Assembly: GCA_001942045.1 (NCBI GenBank)
Contig: MSTD01000005.1
Coordinates: 6,632-70,631, forward strand
From: Mycolicibacterium porcinum
Lineage (GTDB): Bacteria; Actinomycetota; Actinomycetes; Mycobacteriales; Mycobacteriaceae
DNA: 64,000 nt
Direction: 5' to 3'
Shown: positions 19,442-28,886 of the stretch, piece after piece
Layout: each line of letters opens with the position of its first letter
Position numbering within the stretch: the first letter of the stretch is position 1
Notes under the pieces: generated by a model
What the model was told of the DNA's origin: nothing
Seen by the model: the letters and a program-made list of their open reading frames with translations, nothing else
Databases searched by the model: none
Program-made: the position numbers and the translations under genes

Positions 19442-19500
19442 GGACGATCTCCTTACTCGTTCTGTGTGCTCGGCCTGGGGGGCCGCGTTCGGAGCGGTGC

Positions 19501-20046
19501 TCATATGTTTTCCGGGCGCCCCTGCGCCGTACGTTCAGCCGCGATCAACTCGTTGAGCCATTTGACTTCTCGTTCGCTGGACTCCAGGCCCAGCTGGTGC
19601 AGCTGACGGGTGTACCGGTCGAAAGAGCTACTGGCCCGCGCAACGGCTTCACGCAGACCTTCCCGGCGTTCCTCCACCTGGCGGCGGCGCCCCTCCAGAA
19701 TCCGCATCCTGGCCTCGGCCGGGGTGCGGTTGAAGAAGGCAAGGTGGACACCGAACCCGTCGTCGGAGAAGTTCTGTGGTCCCGTGTCGGCGACCAACTC
19801 GCTGAATCGCTGTTTGCCGGCATCGGTCAGCTGGTACACCCGCCGAGCCCGACGCACCTTGGTGGGTCCCAAGGGTGCGGCGTCCTCGACGATCAGGCCG
19901 TCGGCCTGCATGCGACGTAATGCCGGGTAGAGCGACCCATACGAGAACGCCCTGAACGCCCCCAACAGACCCGTCAATCGCTTGCGCAGCTCATAGCCGT
20001 GCATGGGTGACTCGAGCAAGAGGCCCAGGATTGCGAGCTCAAGCAT
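19501..20046 (-). CDS. PadR family transcriptional regulator (Rv0047c-like)
   Basis: A 181-residue PadR protein. The N-terminal winged helix starts at [20 protein letters not shown] and includes [20 protein letters not shown] and the wing [14 protein letters not shown]. The C-terminal helices ([14 protein letters not shown] onward) should dimerise. ATG 20046 follows an AGGGGG ribosome site. It is the first gene before ino1. A perfect palindrome 70-82 bp upstream of its start is a candidate operator. The ligand is unknown. Confidence 0.92.
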   Translation of the reverse strand: MLELAILGLLLESPMHGYELRKRLTGLLGAFRAFSYGSLYPALRRMQADGLIVEDAAPLGPTKVRRARRVYQLTDAGKQRFSELVADTGPQNFSDDGFGVHLAFFNRTPAEARMRILEGRRRQVEERREGLREAVARASSSFDRYTRQLHQLGLESSEREVKWLNELIAAERTAQGRPENI

Positions 20047-20115
20047 CAAGTTCACCCCCTTTCGACAGATCAGATGGAATTGATCGCTACGACGGATCAA
20101 CACCTCGGCCAACTG

Positions 20116-20128
20116 TATCGCGCCGATA
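20116..20128. promoter_or_regulatory. Palindrome upstream of padR, candidate operator
   Basis: TATCG-CGC-CGATA (20116-20128) is a perfect dyad in the AT-richer stretch between the PadR gene start (20046) and the end of the DUF1707 gene (20203). Its position fits autoregulation of padR-ino1. It does not match the classical ATGT-N8-ACAT PadR site. Confidence 0.35.
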
Positions 20129-20202
20129 TATTGCATGCCAAGAGGAGACCGTTGGTGATCGTTCGGATACCTGGCCGATCGCGCAGCGTTGACCTGTCGG
20201 GC

Positions 20203-21072
20203 TCACCCGTTGTTGCGGTACATCCCCTTGACTGTGCCGTCGGGATAGAGGTCGATGCTCCCGCCGCCGAAATCGCTGCTGACGATGACGGCGATATTGA
20301 TGGCGTCAGGCGTCGCGGGGTCTTCCGACGGCGTGATGCGCAACCAGGTGCTCTTCACATCGGCGCGTTTGGTGTTCAGGGTGTCGGGTGCGCCCCGCAT
20401 GATCCCGAGAACCTTCTCGTAGTCGAACGCGGCGAGGTCGACGAGGCGGTCGTCCTTCTCGACATTGCGCGGATCCGTGCTGGGGTCGCCCCAGCCGCCG
20501 GTGTACCGGTAGTAGAGCTTCTTGCGGCTGTCCTGCGGATCGGGCCGGTAGAGCAAGGCCGAATCGGGATCGATGTGCAGCTCGAAGCCGGTGGTGGCGC
20601 CGAACTTCTTGCGCATCTGTTCGAAGAGTCCTTTGACCCCGTTGAGCGATTGCAGCTGGGTCGGCGGGGTGAGCACCACCGGGTCGATGCCGTCGGGCAC
20701 AGCACCCGGGTCGGGATTGAAACTCAACGGTGACGAGGTGTTTCCGTACAGACCCCAGCCGATGCCGATCCCGAGCACGACCAGCACTGCGGCCGAGGCC
20801 AGCCGCAGTCCCCAGCCGCCGCCGGGTTTGCGGACGCGCGGCAGGCGGGGCTTGGTCAGCGTCGGCAGCTGCACCGGGGCGCCGGAGGTCTGCAGATCCT
20901 CGACCAGACGGGCCAGATCGCCCAGCGTGGTGGCGTTGGTGGCCGCCGACACCCGTTGGCGGTGCTCCTCCATGGACAACTGGCCCTCGCCGAGTGCGTT
21001 GTCGAGCACTTTGCAGGTGTCGTTGCGGTCACTGTCTTTGGCCCGCGTGTTCGAGGGTTGCCGGGTTGCCAC
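20203..21072 (-). CDS. DUF1707 membrane-anchored protein (Rv0048c-like)
   Basis: A 289-residue protein, the same length as Rv0048c. GTG 21072 is chosen because similarity starts at VATRQPSNTRAKDSDRNDTC. Residues 15-65 form a DUF1707-type domain (CKVLDNALGEGQLSMEEHRQ, TLGDLARLVEDLQ). One transmembrane helix follows (ASAAVLVVLGIGIGWGLYG), then a large, presumably external domain rich in Asp/Pro. Its function is unknown. It is divergent from the DUF5318 gene; the upstream open frame is a shadow. Confidence 0.85.
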   Translation of the reverse strand: MATRQPSNTRAKDSDRNDTCKVLDNALGEGQLSMEEHRQRVSAATNATTLGDLARLVEDLQTSGAPVQLPTLTKPRLPRVRKPGGGWGLRLASAAVLVVLGIGIGWGLYGNTSSPLSFNPDPGAVPDGIDPVVLTPPTQLQSLNGVKGLFEQMRKKFGATTGFELHIDPDSALLYRPDPQDSRKKLYYRYTGGWGDPSTDPRNVEKDDRLVDLAAFDYEKVLGIMRGAPDTLNTKRADVKSTWLRITPSEDPATPDAINIAVIVSSDFGGGSIDLYPDGTVKGMYRNNG

Positions 21073-21141
21073 GGAAGAGATCGTAGGAGGTGTGATGCGG
21101 TCGCGCCTCGGTCTGCAGGGGGCCGACGTACTCTGGTCTTC

Positions 21142-21564
21142 GTGCGATTGCAGAGACAGGTGGTGGATTACGCGCTTCGGCGGCGGTCCCTGCTGGCTGA
21201 GGTCTATTCGGGGCGCACCGGCGTCTCGGAGGTCTGTGATGCCAACCCGTACCTGCTTCGCGCGGCAAAGTTTCACGGCAAGCAGAGTTCGGTGATGTGT
21301 CCGATCTGCCGTAAGGAGCAGCTCACGCTGGTGTCGTGGGTTTTCGGTGATCATCTGGGCCCGGTATCGGGCTCGGCGCGCACCGCGGAGGAGCTGGTGA
21401 TGTTGGCAACTCGTTACGACGAGTTCGCAGTCCATGTGGTTGAGGTATGCCGCACCTGCAGTTGGAATCATTTGGTCAAGTCATATGTCCTGGGCGCGCC
21501 TCGGCCGCCGAAGGCACGTGGCACTCGAGGCACGCGCAAGTCGGCGCGTACGGCCAGTGAATAA
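21142..21564 (+). CDS. DUF5318 zinc-ribbon-like protein (Rv0049-like)
   Basis: A 140-residue protein starting at GTG 21142, close to Rv0049 (137). It contains two Cys pairs, CPICRK and CRTC, spaced like a zinc ribbon, within a highly conserved core (QVVDYALRRRSLLAEVYSGR, CDANPYLLRAAKFHGK). A basic tail follows. It overlaps the start of ponA1 by 8 bp, so the two are translationally coupled and a link to cell-wall synthesis is possible, though unproven. Confidence 0.88.
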   Translation: MRLQRQVVDYALRRRSLLAEVYSGRTGVSEVCDANPYLLRAAKFHGKQSSVMCPICRKEQLTLVSWVFGDHLGPVSGSARTAEELVMLATRYDEFAVHVVEVCRTCSWNHLVKSYVLGAPRPPKARGTRGTRKSARTASE

Positions 21565-24100
21565 CGAAGGGCGCCATAGCCGGTCAGCCAACGACATCCG
21601 TAGTGCGGCTGACCGCCTTGGCGCGCGCGAAAACAGGCCGCCTGCCCGGGAGAAGCCTCCGGTCCGGGAGCCGCGGCCCCCGGCTCGCGAGGCGGGACCG
21701 ACGGGGCGCGAGAAGAATCCGGTCGGGCGTGACAAGGGCCCCACGGGCCGGCCCGGCCGTCCGGGATTGCCGCCCGACGATCGGCTCACCACGGTGCTAC
21801 CCCCGGTGCGCGACGGCGGCCCGGCCCCGCTCGATGTCGTCCGGGCAGTGATGGACGGCACACCGCCGCCCAAACCGCAGCCACCGAAATCTCCGCCTCC
21901 GCCACCCGGAGGCGGCCGCGGATCAGGGCCCTCGGGTCCGTCGGGCCCGAAGCCGACCCGGCAGTTCCACATCAACTGGAAGTTGGTCCGGCGACTGTCG
22001 ATCGCCGGTGTGGTGGCGATGATCCTGCTTCCGCTCGTGACGTTCGGTATGGCGTACATGATCGTCGACGTCCCGCAGCCCGGCGATATCCGCACCAACC
22101 AGGTGTCGACGATCCTGGCCAGCGACGGCAGCGAGATCGCCAAGATCGTTCCGCCCGAAGGCAACCGGGTCGACGTCGGTATCGACAAGATCCCGGAGCA
22201 CGTCCGTAATGCAGTGATGGCCGCCGAGGACCGCGATTTCTACTCCAACCCGGGCTTCTCGTTCACCGCGCTGCTGCGCGCGATCAAGAACAACTTGGTC
22301 GGCGGTGATCTGCAGGGCGGATCGACCATCACGCAGCAGTACGTCAAGAACGCACTCGTCGGTGACGAGCGCTCGGGCATCGGCGGTCTGATCCGTAAGG
22401 CCAAGGAACTCGTCATCTCGACCAAGATGGCCAGTGAATGGTCCAAAGACGCCGTGATGCAGGCGTATCTGAACATGATTTATTTCGGTCGCGGCTCCTA
22501 CGGAATCGCAGCGGCGGCCAAGGCGTACTTCGACAAGCCGGTCGATCAGCTCACCGTCGCCGAAGGCGCCCTGATGGCTGCGCTGATCCAGCGGCCGTCG
22601 GGGCTGGACCCCGCCGTCAATCCGCAGGGTGCGGCCGACCGCTGGAACTGGGTGCTCGACGGCATGGTCGACATGGGCGCGCTGTCGGCCCAGGAACGCG
22701 CCGGCCAGGTGTTCCCGCCGACGGTGCCGCCGGACCAGGCCCGCCAGGCGAATCAGACCACCGGCCCGAACGGGTTGATCGAGCGCCAGGTCACCAAGGA
22801 ACTGCTGGATCTGTTCGACATCAGTGAGCAGGCGCTCAACACCGAGGGCCTGCAGGTCACCACGACTATCGACCCGCAGGCCCAGCAGGCCGCTGAGAAC
22901 GCGGTGTCCAAGTACATGGACGGCCAGGACCCAGACATGCGCACCGCGGTGGTCTCCATCGACCCGCATGACGGCGCGGTCAAGGCCTATTACGGTGGCT
23001 CGGACGCCAACGGCTTCGACTTCGCGCAGGCCGGTCTGCCGACTGGCTCGTCGTTCAAGGTGTTCGCGCTCGTCGCCGCCCTGCAACAGGGCATCGGCCT
23101 GGGCTATCAGGTCGACAGCGGACCGGTCACGGTCAACGGCATCAAGATCAGCAATGTCGAAGGTGAGGGTTGCGGCACCTGCTCGATCGCCGAGGCGCTC
23201 AAGCGGTCGCTGAACACCAGCTACTACCGGCTGATGCTCAAGCTCGAGCACGGGCCCGAGGACGTGGCCAAGGCCGCCCACGATGCCGGCGTCGCCGAGA
23301 GCTTCCCCGGCGTCGAGCACACGCTGTCCGAGGACGGCAAGGGCGGTCCGCCGAACAACGGTGTGGTGCTGGGTCAGTACCAGTCTCGGGTGATCGACAT
23401 GGCCTCGGCGTACGCCACGCTCGCGGCGTCCGGGGTGTACCACAAGCCGCACTTCGTGCAGAAGGTCGTGAACTCGTCGGGACAGGTGCTGTTCGACGCG
23501 TCCAGCCAGGACAACGGCGAGCAGCGCATCGACAAGGCGGTGGCCGACAACGTGACCTCGGCCATGCAACCGATCGCCGGCTGGTCGAAGGGGCACAACC
23601 TGGCCGGCGGCCGAGCATCGGCCGCCAAGACGGGCACCAACCAGCTCGGTGACACCGGCGACAACCGCGACGCCTGGATGGTCGGTTACACGCCGTCGCT
23701 TTCGACCGCGGTCTGGGTGGGTACCTCCGAGGGCGTGAAACCGTTGAAGACGGCGTACGGCGGACCGGTCTATGGATCCGGTCTGCCATCGGACATCTGG
23801 AAATCCACCATGGACGGTGCGCTGAAAGGCACCGACAACGAGACGTTCCCGAAGCCGACCGAGATCGGTGGTTATGCGGGCGTGCCGCAGGCCCCGGTGG
23901 CGCCGGCGCCGGGAACGGTGCCGAACGGCCCGCAGGTCACGGGGATGCCTTCGGAGACCGTGATCCAGCCGACCATCGAAGTGGCCCCGGGCATCACGAT
24001 CCCGATCGGCCCTCCGACGACCGTGCCGATCGGACCGCCGCCGGGAGCTCCCGTTGTGCCCGGCGTGCCGGAAGTTCCGGTGGCCCCGCCGCCTCCGTGA
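21557..24100 (+). CDS. ponA1: Bifunctional class A penicillin-binding protein PonA1
   Basis: An 847-residue peptidoglycan synthase. Residues 1-135 are a cytoplasmic, Arg/Pro-rich, disordered tail; a transmembrane helix follows (SIAGVVAMILLPLVTFGMAY). The GT51 glycosyltransferase domain has the catalytic Glu in AAEDRDFYSNPGFS (about residue 222) and GGSTITQQYVKN. The transpeptidase domain has SSFK (about 496), SLN (about 550) and KTG (about 690). A Pro-rich tail ends the protein. GTG 21557 overlaps the DUF5318 gene by 8 bp. The long N-terminal tail matches the re-annotated M. tuberculosis PonA1. Confidence 0.96.
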   Translation: MNNEGRHSRSANDIRSAADRLGARENRPPAREKPPVREPRPPAREAGPTGREKNPVGRDKGPTGRPGRPGLPPDDRLTTVLPPVRDGGPAPLDVVRAVMDGTPPPKPQPPKSPPPPPGGGRGSGPSGPSGPKPTRQFHINWKLVRRLSIAGVVAMILLPLVTFGMAYMIVDVPQPGDIRTNQVSTILASDGSEIAKIVPPEGNRVDVGIDKIPEHVRNAVMAAEDRDFYSNPGFSFTALLRAIKNNLVGGDLQGGSTITQQYVKNALVGDERSGIGGLIRKAKELVISTKMASEWSKDAVMQAYLNMIYFGRGSYGIAAAAKAYFDKPVDQLTVAEGALMAALIQRPSGLDPAVNPQGAADRWNWVLDGMVDMGALSAQERAGQVFPPTVPPDQARQANQTTGPNGLIERQVTKELLDLFDISEQALNTEGLQVTTTIDPQAQQAAENAVSKYMDGQDPDMRTAVVSIDPHDGAVKAYYGGSDANGFDFAQAGLPTGSSFKVFALVAALQQGIGLGYQVDSGPVTVNGIKISNVEGEGCGTCSIAEALKRSLNTSYYRLMLKLEHGPEDVAKAAHDAGVAESFPGVEHTLSEDGKGGPPNNGVVLGQYQSRVIDMASAYATLAASGVYHKPHFVQKVVNSSGQVLFDASSQDNGEQRIDKAVADNVTSAMQPIAGWSKGHNLAGGRASAAKTGTNQLGDTGDNRDAWMVGYTPSLSTAVWVGTSEGVKPLKTAYGGPVYGSGLPSDIWKSTMDGALKGTDNETFPKPTEIGGYAGVPQAPVAPAPGTVPNGPQVTGMPSETVIQPTIEVAPGITIPIGPPTTVPIGPPPGAPVVPGVPEVPVAPPPP

Positions 24101-25803
24101 CGGACCAGGGAGCGCAGGATTCGCCGGCGGAGCCGACGGAGCTGGCTCCGCCGGAGCGGTTCGATTCGCCGGCTGCGCCGATCGGGCTGGATTCGCCGGC
24201 GCCGCCGGCAGAAGACCGCCGGAGCGCCGACGACCGCGACCTCCCCAGCCGCACCGACCGGCTGGGCGAGGCACTGTCGCAGACCATCGGCGGGCCCGTC
24301 GGCCGGCACGCGCTGATCGGCCGGTCCCGGTTCATGACCCCGCTGCGGGTGATGTTCGTGATCGCCGTGGTGTTCCTGGCGTTGGGGTACACGACCAAGG
24401 CCGCCTGCCTGCAGACGACCGGCAAGGGCCCCGCGGGCGAGCGGGTGGCCAACTGGGAGAACAACCGGGCCTATTACGAGCTGTGCTACTCCGACACCGT
24501 CCCGCTCTACACGGCAGAGTTGTTGAACCTCGGCAAGTTTCCGTACAAATCCAGTTGGGTAGAGAACGACGCGACCGGCAAGCCGCGCATGCAGTACGAC
24601 GGCAGTCCGGCGATCCGATACATGGAGTATCCGGTGCTGACCGGGCTGTACCAGTACGCGTCGATGTCGCTGGCCAAGACGTACACCGCGGTGACCAAAT
24701 TGGTGTCGGTACCGCTGGTGGCCGAGGTGGTGATGTTCTTCAACATCTCGGCGTTCGGCTTGGCCCTGGCCTGGCTGGCCACGATCTGGGCCACTTCACG
24801 AATGGCTGGCCGGCGGGTGTGGGACGCCGCGCTGGTGGCGGGTTCGCCGATCGTTATCTTCCAGGTGTTCACCAACTTCGACGCACTGGCGACAGCCGCG
24901 GCGGCGGGCGCGATGCTGGCGTGGGCGCGGCGAAAACCGGTATGGGCCGGGGCGCTGATCGGAATCGGCGTGGCGGCCAAGTTGTATCCGCTGCTGCTGT
25001 TCGTCCCGCTGGTGCTGCTCGGGCTGCGCACCGGGCGCCTGCGTGAGGTGGGCAAGGCCGCCCTGACCGCCGTCGCGACGTGGCTACTGATCAACCTGCC
25101 GATCATGGTGCTCTTCCCACGGGGGTGGTCGGAGTTCTTCCGCCTCAACACTCGCCGCGGCGACGACATGGACTCGCTCTACAACGTGGTGAAGTCGTTC
25201 ACCGATTGGCGCGGTTTCGATCCCGACCTCGGTTTCTGGCAGCCGCCTACGGTGCTCAACACGGTTACCGCAGTGCTGTTCGCGGCGTGCTGCATTGCGA
25301 TCGGTTACATCGCGTTGACGGCGCCTCAACGTCCGCGGTTGGCCCAACTGGCGTTCCTCGTCGTGGCCGCGTTCCTGCTGACCAACAAGGTGTGGAGCCC
25401 GCAGTTCTCGCTGTGGCTGGTGCCGCTGGCGGTCCTGGCTCTGCCGCATCGTCGAATCCTGTTGGCGTGGATGACGATCGATGCGCTGGTGTGGATACCG
25501 CGCATGCTCTACCTGTACGGCGAGCAGAACAAGGGCCTGCCCGAGCAGTGGTTCACCACCACCGTCTTGCTACGCGACCTGGCAGTGGTTGTGCTGTGCG
25601 CGTTGGTCATCCGTCAGATCTACCGTCCCGAACTCGATCTGGTGCGCCACGGTGGACGCATCGACGATCCCACCGGTGGGGTGTTCGATCAGGCGCCCGA
25701 CGATCCACCGCGCTGGTTGCCGGACTGGTTGCGTCCCTCGGCCGCCCGCGTTCGGATCGAGCCCAAGCCGGAATCCGAGCCGGAGTTGGCCGGGCAACGC
25801 TGA
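24097..25803 (+). CDS. Polytopic membrane protein, GT87-like (Rv0051-like)
   Basis: A 568-residue membrane protein that overlaps ponA1 by 4 bp (GTGA), so it is translationally coupled. A disordered N-terminus of about 80 residues precedes multiple hydrophobic segments (MFVIAVVFLALGYTTKA onward). The pattern IRYMEYPVLTGLYQY, IFQVFTNFDALATAAAAGAM and GVAAKLYPLLLFVPLVLLG resembles polyprenyl-phosphate sugar-dependent glycosyltransferases of the GT87 type. A role in cell-envelope glycosylation next to PonA1 is plausible. The donor and acceptor are unknown. Confidence 0.85.
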   Translation: MTDQGAQDSPAEPTELAPPERFDSPAAPIGLDSPAPPAEDRRSADDRDLPSRTDRLGEALSQTIGGPVGRHALIGRSRFMTPLRVMFVIAVVFLALGYTTKAACLQTTGKGPAGERVANWENNRAYYELCYSDTVPLYTAELLNLGKFPYKSSWVENDATGKPRMQYDGSPAIRYMEYPVLTGLYQYASMSLAKTYTAVTKLVSVPLVAEVVMFFNISAFGLALAWLATIWATSRMAGRRVWDAALVAGSPIVIFQVFTNFDALATAAAAGAMLAWARRKPVWAGALIGIGVAAKLYPLLLFVPLVLLGLRTGRLREVGKAALTAVATWLLINLPIMVLFPRGWSEFFRLNTRRGDDMDSLYNVVKSFTDWRGFDPDLGFWQPPTVLNTVTAVLFAACCIAIGYIALTAPQRPRLAQLAFLVVAAFLLTNKVWSPQFSLWLVPLAVLALPHRRILLAWMTIDALVWIPRMLYLYGEQNKGLPEQWFTTTVLLRDLAVVVLCALVIRQIYRPELDLVRHGGRIDDPTGGVFDQAPDDPPRWLPDWLRPSAARVRIEPKPESEPELAGQR

Positions 25804-25911
25804 GCCCGAGACCCGGGTTTTGGTTGTGCCGAATTCTGCACCAGGGCTGTGAAATCCGTTTGACGTGACCCTCAGGTGGAAATCGGTGGCCGGAATGATT
25901 TCGGAGACCGC

Positions 25912-26586
25912 TCAGCCCTGATACGGCGGATACTGCGGGGGCATTGACGGATAGAACTGGGGTGCAACAGGATTCGGCTTCGCATTGATCCACGCGGTCG
26001 TCGACGGCAGCAGGGCCAGCACGAGCGTGGCAATGGGGAACACGAGGCCCACAAGGTTGAACACGCCGCCGCTGCCGGCGGAGTAGGTACTGTAGCCACT
26101 GGCCTTCACCACGGCGGCACTGACGCCGAAGCTCACCAGGCTGCTCAGGATGGCCAGGGCGCATGCCCCGACGACGAGCCAGCGGCCGAGCATCTTTCGT
26201 TGGAACAGCAGCACGGCGCCGGTAGCGATCATCAGGCCGAAGACGAAGTCGAACAGGACCACCGCTACCAGCAGCGCGTAGACGCCGCCGGACATGCCGC
26301 TCATGCCACTCACCGCGGCGAGGCCGATGGCCGCGAGCACGCCGCCACCGAGGCCCGCGACAGCGCCCAGCGCTGCGAGTACGGCGGCGATGGTTCCCGT
26401 GACGCCACTGGGTTCGGTGGTCGGCATCCCGTACGGCTGTTGTGGAAAGCCGCCCTGCTGCGGGTAGCCCGACGGCGGAAAGCCGGGCTGCGGCGGGAAG
26501 CCGGGCTGCTGCGGATAGCCAGGCTGCTGCGGTTGACCGGGCTGTCCCGGAAAGCCCTGCCCGTAAGGCCCGTACGGATAGTTCAC
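25912..26586 (-). CDS. Membrane protein with Pro/Gly/Gln-rich repeat N-terminus
   Basis: A 224-residue protein. Residues 1-55 consist of [16 protein letters not shown] repeats; residues 65-200 hold four hydrophobic segments ([74 protein letters not shown]). The domain order suits a small tetraspan mycobacterial membrane protein. No enzyme motif is seen and the function is not assigned. It is convergent with the GT87-like gene and divergent from the ribosomal operon. Confidence 0.78.
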   Translation of the reverse strand: MNYPYGPYGQGFPGQPGQPQQPGYPQQPGFPPQPGFPPSGYPQQGGFPQQPYGMPTTEPSGVTGTIAAVLAALGAVAGLGGGVLAAIGLAAVSGMSGMSGGVYALLVAVVLFDFVFGLMIATGAVLLFQRKMLGRWLVVGACALAILSSLVSFGVSAAVVKASGYSTYSAGSGGVFNLVGLVFPIATLVLALLPSTTAWINAKPNPVAPQFYPSMPPQYPPYQG

Positions 26587-26655
26587 GCATCCCCCTCGAC
26601 GTCAGAACCAAGCAGCTCACCATATACGGATTTCGCAGATCAGGGCGATTTCGGG

Positions 26656-26743
26656 TAGCCTGGGCCGGTTGCCGACGCAGGCGACCCTCCTGCCACGGAA
26701 TCCACCGTGGCCGTACACGACCAGAGGAGGTGATGAGGTTCTA
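26656..26743 (+). promoter_or_regulatory. rpsF operon promoter and leader hairpin
   Basis: A TANNNT-type -10 element, TAGCCT, lies at 26656-26661. The leader contains a hairpin CCACGG (26693-26698)/CCGTGG (26705-26710) with a loop ending in CA just before CCG. rpsF leaders of many bacteria bind the S6:S18 complex for autoregulation; this hairpin is a candidate but does not prove the motif. Confidence 0.4.
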
Positions 26744-27034
26744 ATGCGTCCATACGAAATCATGGTCATTCTCGACCCCACACTTGACGAGCGCACCGTA
26801 GCTCCGTCGCTGGAGACGTTCCTGAACGTCGTCCGCAAGGATGGCGGCAGTGTCGACAAGGTCGACATCTGGGGCCGTCGCCGGCTGGCTTACGAGATCG
26901 CCAAGCACGCCGAGGGCATCTACGCCGTTGTCGACGTCAAGGCTGAACCCGCCACGGTGTCTGAGCTCGACCGTCAGCTCAACCTGAACGAGTCCGTGCT
27001 GCGGACCAAGGTGATGCGGACCGACAAGCACTAA
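26744..27034 (+). CDS. rpsF: 30S ribosomal protein S6
   Basis: A 96-residue protein with the S6 fold signature [16 protein letters not shown] and the conserved [10 protein letters not shown]. It binds S18 in the 30S platform. ATG 26744 has GAGG 5 nt upstream. It is the first gene of rpsF-ssb-rpsR-rplI, the standard mycobacterial order, with spacings of 69, 36 and 11 bp. Confidence 0.98.
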   Translation: MRPYEIMVILDPTLDERTVAPSLETFLNVVRKDGGSVDKVDIWGRRRLAYEIAKHAEGIYAVVDVKAEPATVSELDRQLNLNESVLRTKVMRTDKH

Positions 27035-27103
27035 ATGCTGTCGGTCGTCGGAGTCGCTCCGTAGGCTTCGCGCAAACGGACATGCCTATCCCAGGAGGAT
27101 CTC

Positions 27104-27607
27104 GTGGCTGGTGACACCACCATCACAGTTGTCGGAAACCTGACCGCTGACCCGGAGCTGCGTTTCACGCCGTCCGGTGCGGCTGTCGCCAACTTCACCG
27201 TTGCTTCGACGCCGCGCATGTTCGATCGCCAGACCAATGAGTGGAAGGACGGCGAAGCGCTGTTCCTCCGGTGCAACATCTGGCGTGAGGCGGCCGAGAA
27301 CGTGGCCGAGAGCCTGGTCCGTGGTTCGCGAGTGATCGTCACCGGCCGGCTCAAGCAGCGGTCCTTCGAAACCCGTGAGGGTGAGAAGCGCACCGTGGTC
27401 GAGGTCGAGGTCGACGAGATCGGTCCCTCGCTGCGCTACGCCACGGCCAAGGTCAACAAGGCCAGCCGCAGTGGCGGTGGTGGCGGCGGCTTCGGCGGTG
27501 GCGGTGGCGGCGGTTCACGTCAGGCCGAACAGCCCAAGGACGATCCGTGGGGCAGTGCTCCGGCGTCCGGCTCCTTCAGCGGGGCCGACGACGAGCCGCC
27601 GTTCTGA
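27104..27607 (+). CDS. ssb: Single-stranded DNA-binding protein
   Basis: A 167-residue SSB. The OB fold spans residues 1-110 ([38 protein letters not shown]), a Gly-rich linker follows, and the acidic tip DDEPPF recruits partner proteins. The start is GTG 27104 after AGGAGG. It protects single-stranded DNA during replication and repair; placement with rpsF and rpsR is conserved across bacteria. Confidence 0.98.
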   Translation: MAGDTTITVVGNLTADPELRFTPSGAAVANFTVASTPRMFDRQTNEWKDGEALFLRCNIWREAAENVAESLVRGSRVIVTGRLKQRSFETREGEKRTVVEVEVDEIGPSLRYATAKVNKASRSGGGGGGFGGGGGGGSRQAEQPKDDPWGSAPASGSFSGADDEPPF

Positions 27608-27643
27608 TCAACAACGAAAATTTTTGCAAGGAAGAGATAACCA

Positions 27644-27904
27644 ATGGCCAAGTCCACAAAGCGACGGCCGGCACCGGAAAAGCCGGTCAAGACTCGGAAG
27701 TGCGTGTTCTGCTCCAAGAAGGGTAAGGGGCAGGTCATCGACTACAAGGACACCGCGCTGCTGCGCACCTACATCAGCGAGCGCGGCAAGATCCGTGCCC
27801 GTCGGGTGACCGGCAACTGCGTCCAGCACCAGCGCGATGTCGCCATCGCGGTGAAGAATGCCCGCGAGGTGGCTCTGCTGCCGTTCGGCTCGTCGACGCG
27901 GTAG
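27644..27904 (+). CDS. rpsR: 30S ribosomal protein S18, zinc-binding (C+) form
   Basis: An 86-residue S18. It retains a CxxC (CVFCSKK) and a further Cys in [10 protein letters not shown], so it is the zinc-containing rpsR1 type rather than the zinc-free paralogue made under zinc starvation. It partners S6 in the 30S subunit. The start is ATG 27644, within the rpsF operon. Confidence 0.97.
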   Translation: MAKSTKRRPAPEKPVKTRKCVFCSKKGKGQVIDYKDTALLRTYISERGKIRARRVTGNCVQHQRDVAIAVKNAREVALLPFGSSTR

Positions 27905-27915
27905 GGAGTAGACCA

Positions 27916-28371
27916 ATGAAGCTGATTCTCACTGCTGAGGTGGAACACCTGGGTGTCGCGGGCGACGCTGTCGAGGTCAAGGACGGCTACGGCCGTAACT
28001 ACCTGCTGCCCCGTGGGCTGGCCATCGTGGCCTCCCGCGGTGCCGAGCGCCAGGCCGAGGAGATCCGCCGGGCGCGCGAGGCCAAGTCCATCCGCGGCGT
28101 CGAGCACGCCAACGAGCTGAAGACCGCTCTAGAGAACCTGGGCGAGGTGTCGCTGCCGGTTCAGGCCGCTGCCGACACCGGCAAGCTGTTCGGCTCGGTC
28201 ACCGCGGCCGACGTCGTGGCCGTGATCAAGAAGGCCGGCGGTCCGAACCTGGACAAGCGCACTGTGCAGCTGCCCAAGGCGCACATCAAGTCGGTCGGCA
28301 CGCATCCGGTTACCGTCCGGCTGCACACCGGGGTGGAAGCCAAGGTGTCGCTGAACGTCGTCGCGGAGTAA
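27916..28371 (+). CDS. rplI: 50S ribosomal protein L9
   Basis: A 151-residue L9 with the N-terminal RNA-binding domain ([33 protein letters not shown]), a central helix and the C-terminal domain ([18 protein letters not shown]). It binds 23S rRNA and helps maintain frame. It is the last gene of the operon; a tandem repeat of its 3' end and a terminator follow. Confidence 0.98.
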   Translation: MKLILTAEVEHLGVAGDAVEVKDGYGRNYLLPRGLAIVASRGAERQAEEIRRAREAKSIRGVEHANELKTALENLGEVSLPVQAAADTGKLFGSVTAADVVAVIKKAGGPNLDKRTVQLPKAHIKSVGTHPVTVRLHTGVEAKVSLNVVAE

Positions 28372-28402
28372 CCCTGCCGCGGAGTAATCCGTAGCGGAGT
28401 AA
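28363..28402 (+). repeat. Triplicated GCGGAGTAA at the rplI 3' end
   Basis: GCGGAGTAA occurs at 28363-28371 (including the rplI stop codon), 28379-28387 and 28394-28402, with 16- and 15-bp periods. It looks like tandem duplication of the gene end, leaving three in-line TAA copies. Confidence 0.7.
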
Positions 28403-28419
28403 ATCCGCCAGCACTCGAT

Positions 28420-28457
28420 CGCCCGGGTGGGAGCCTGCAGAGGTTTCCGCCCGGGCG
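28420..28457 (+). terminator. Terminator of the rpsF-rplI operon
   Basis: CGCCCGGGTGGGA (28420-28432) pairs with TTCCGCCCGGGCG (28445-28457), allowing two G-U pairs, around a 12-nt loop, followed by TTT. This is a conventional hairpin at the end of the operon. Confidence 0.7.
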
Positions 28458-28886
28458 TTTGCTGTATCTCTGGCGAACTCGCTGCGCGAAACCCTGGACA
28501 GCGAAGCTCACCCGGTGTTAACCGGCGTGGTTCCTATGCGCAACACAACACGCCCGGGACGGCAACCCGGCACGACACGCCGAAGAACTTCCCATACACA
28601 ATCACTGACAGCCTCTATGGCACCCTGACCTGGGAAAACAACAGACTGTTCCGGAATGATCCACAGGTTCTCCCCAGAGCCTCAACACTGCGACCGAGAC
28701 CTATCCCCATACCATCCACAGGTTGATCAACAGGGCCGGTTTCGAGCGGCGCCAGCAACGTCTACCGTGGTGCGTCGCAGCGCCGTCACGAAGCTTTGTC
28801 GGAGCCCTGCTTTACAGTCGCAGTACCGATTCGAATAGACGTTCGAGCCTGTCGTCAGGCGGGTCTCGGAAGGGGGTGGGGAGTCC
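28458..28886 (+). promoter_or_regulatory. rplI-dnaB intergenic region with DnaA-box-like sites
   Basis: No credible gene is seen in these 429 bp. Two DnaA-box-like 9-mers in the same orientation, TGATCCACA (28657-28665) and CCATCCACA (28712-28720), differ from TTATCCACA by one and two bases. A weaker CTATCCCCA is at 28701-28709. The dnaB promoter should lie in this AT-richer stretch. DnaA control is a possibility only. Confidence 0.35.

Noticed and set aside
21923..24274. Long open frame antisense to ponA1
   Set aside because: Low-complexity, highly basic translation with no motif; explained by the codon bias of ponA1.
28427..28726. Open frame in the rplI-dnaB gap
   Set aside because: It starts within the terminator, has no ribosome site and its composition is unlike neighbouring genes.
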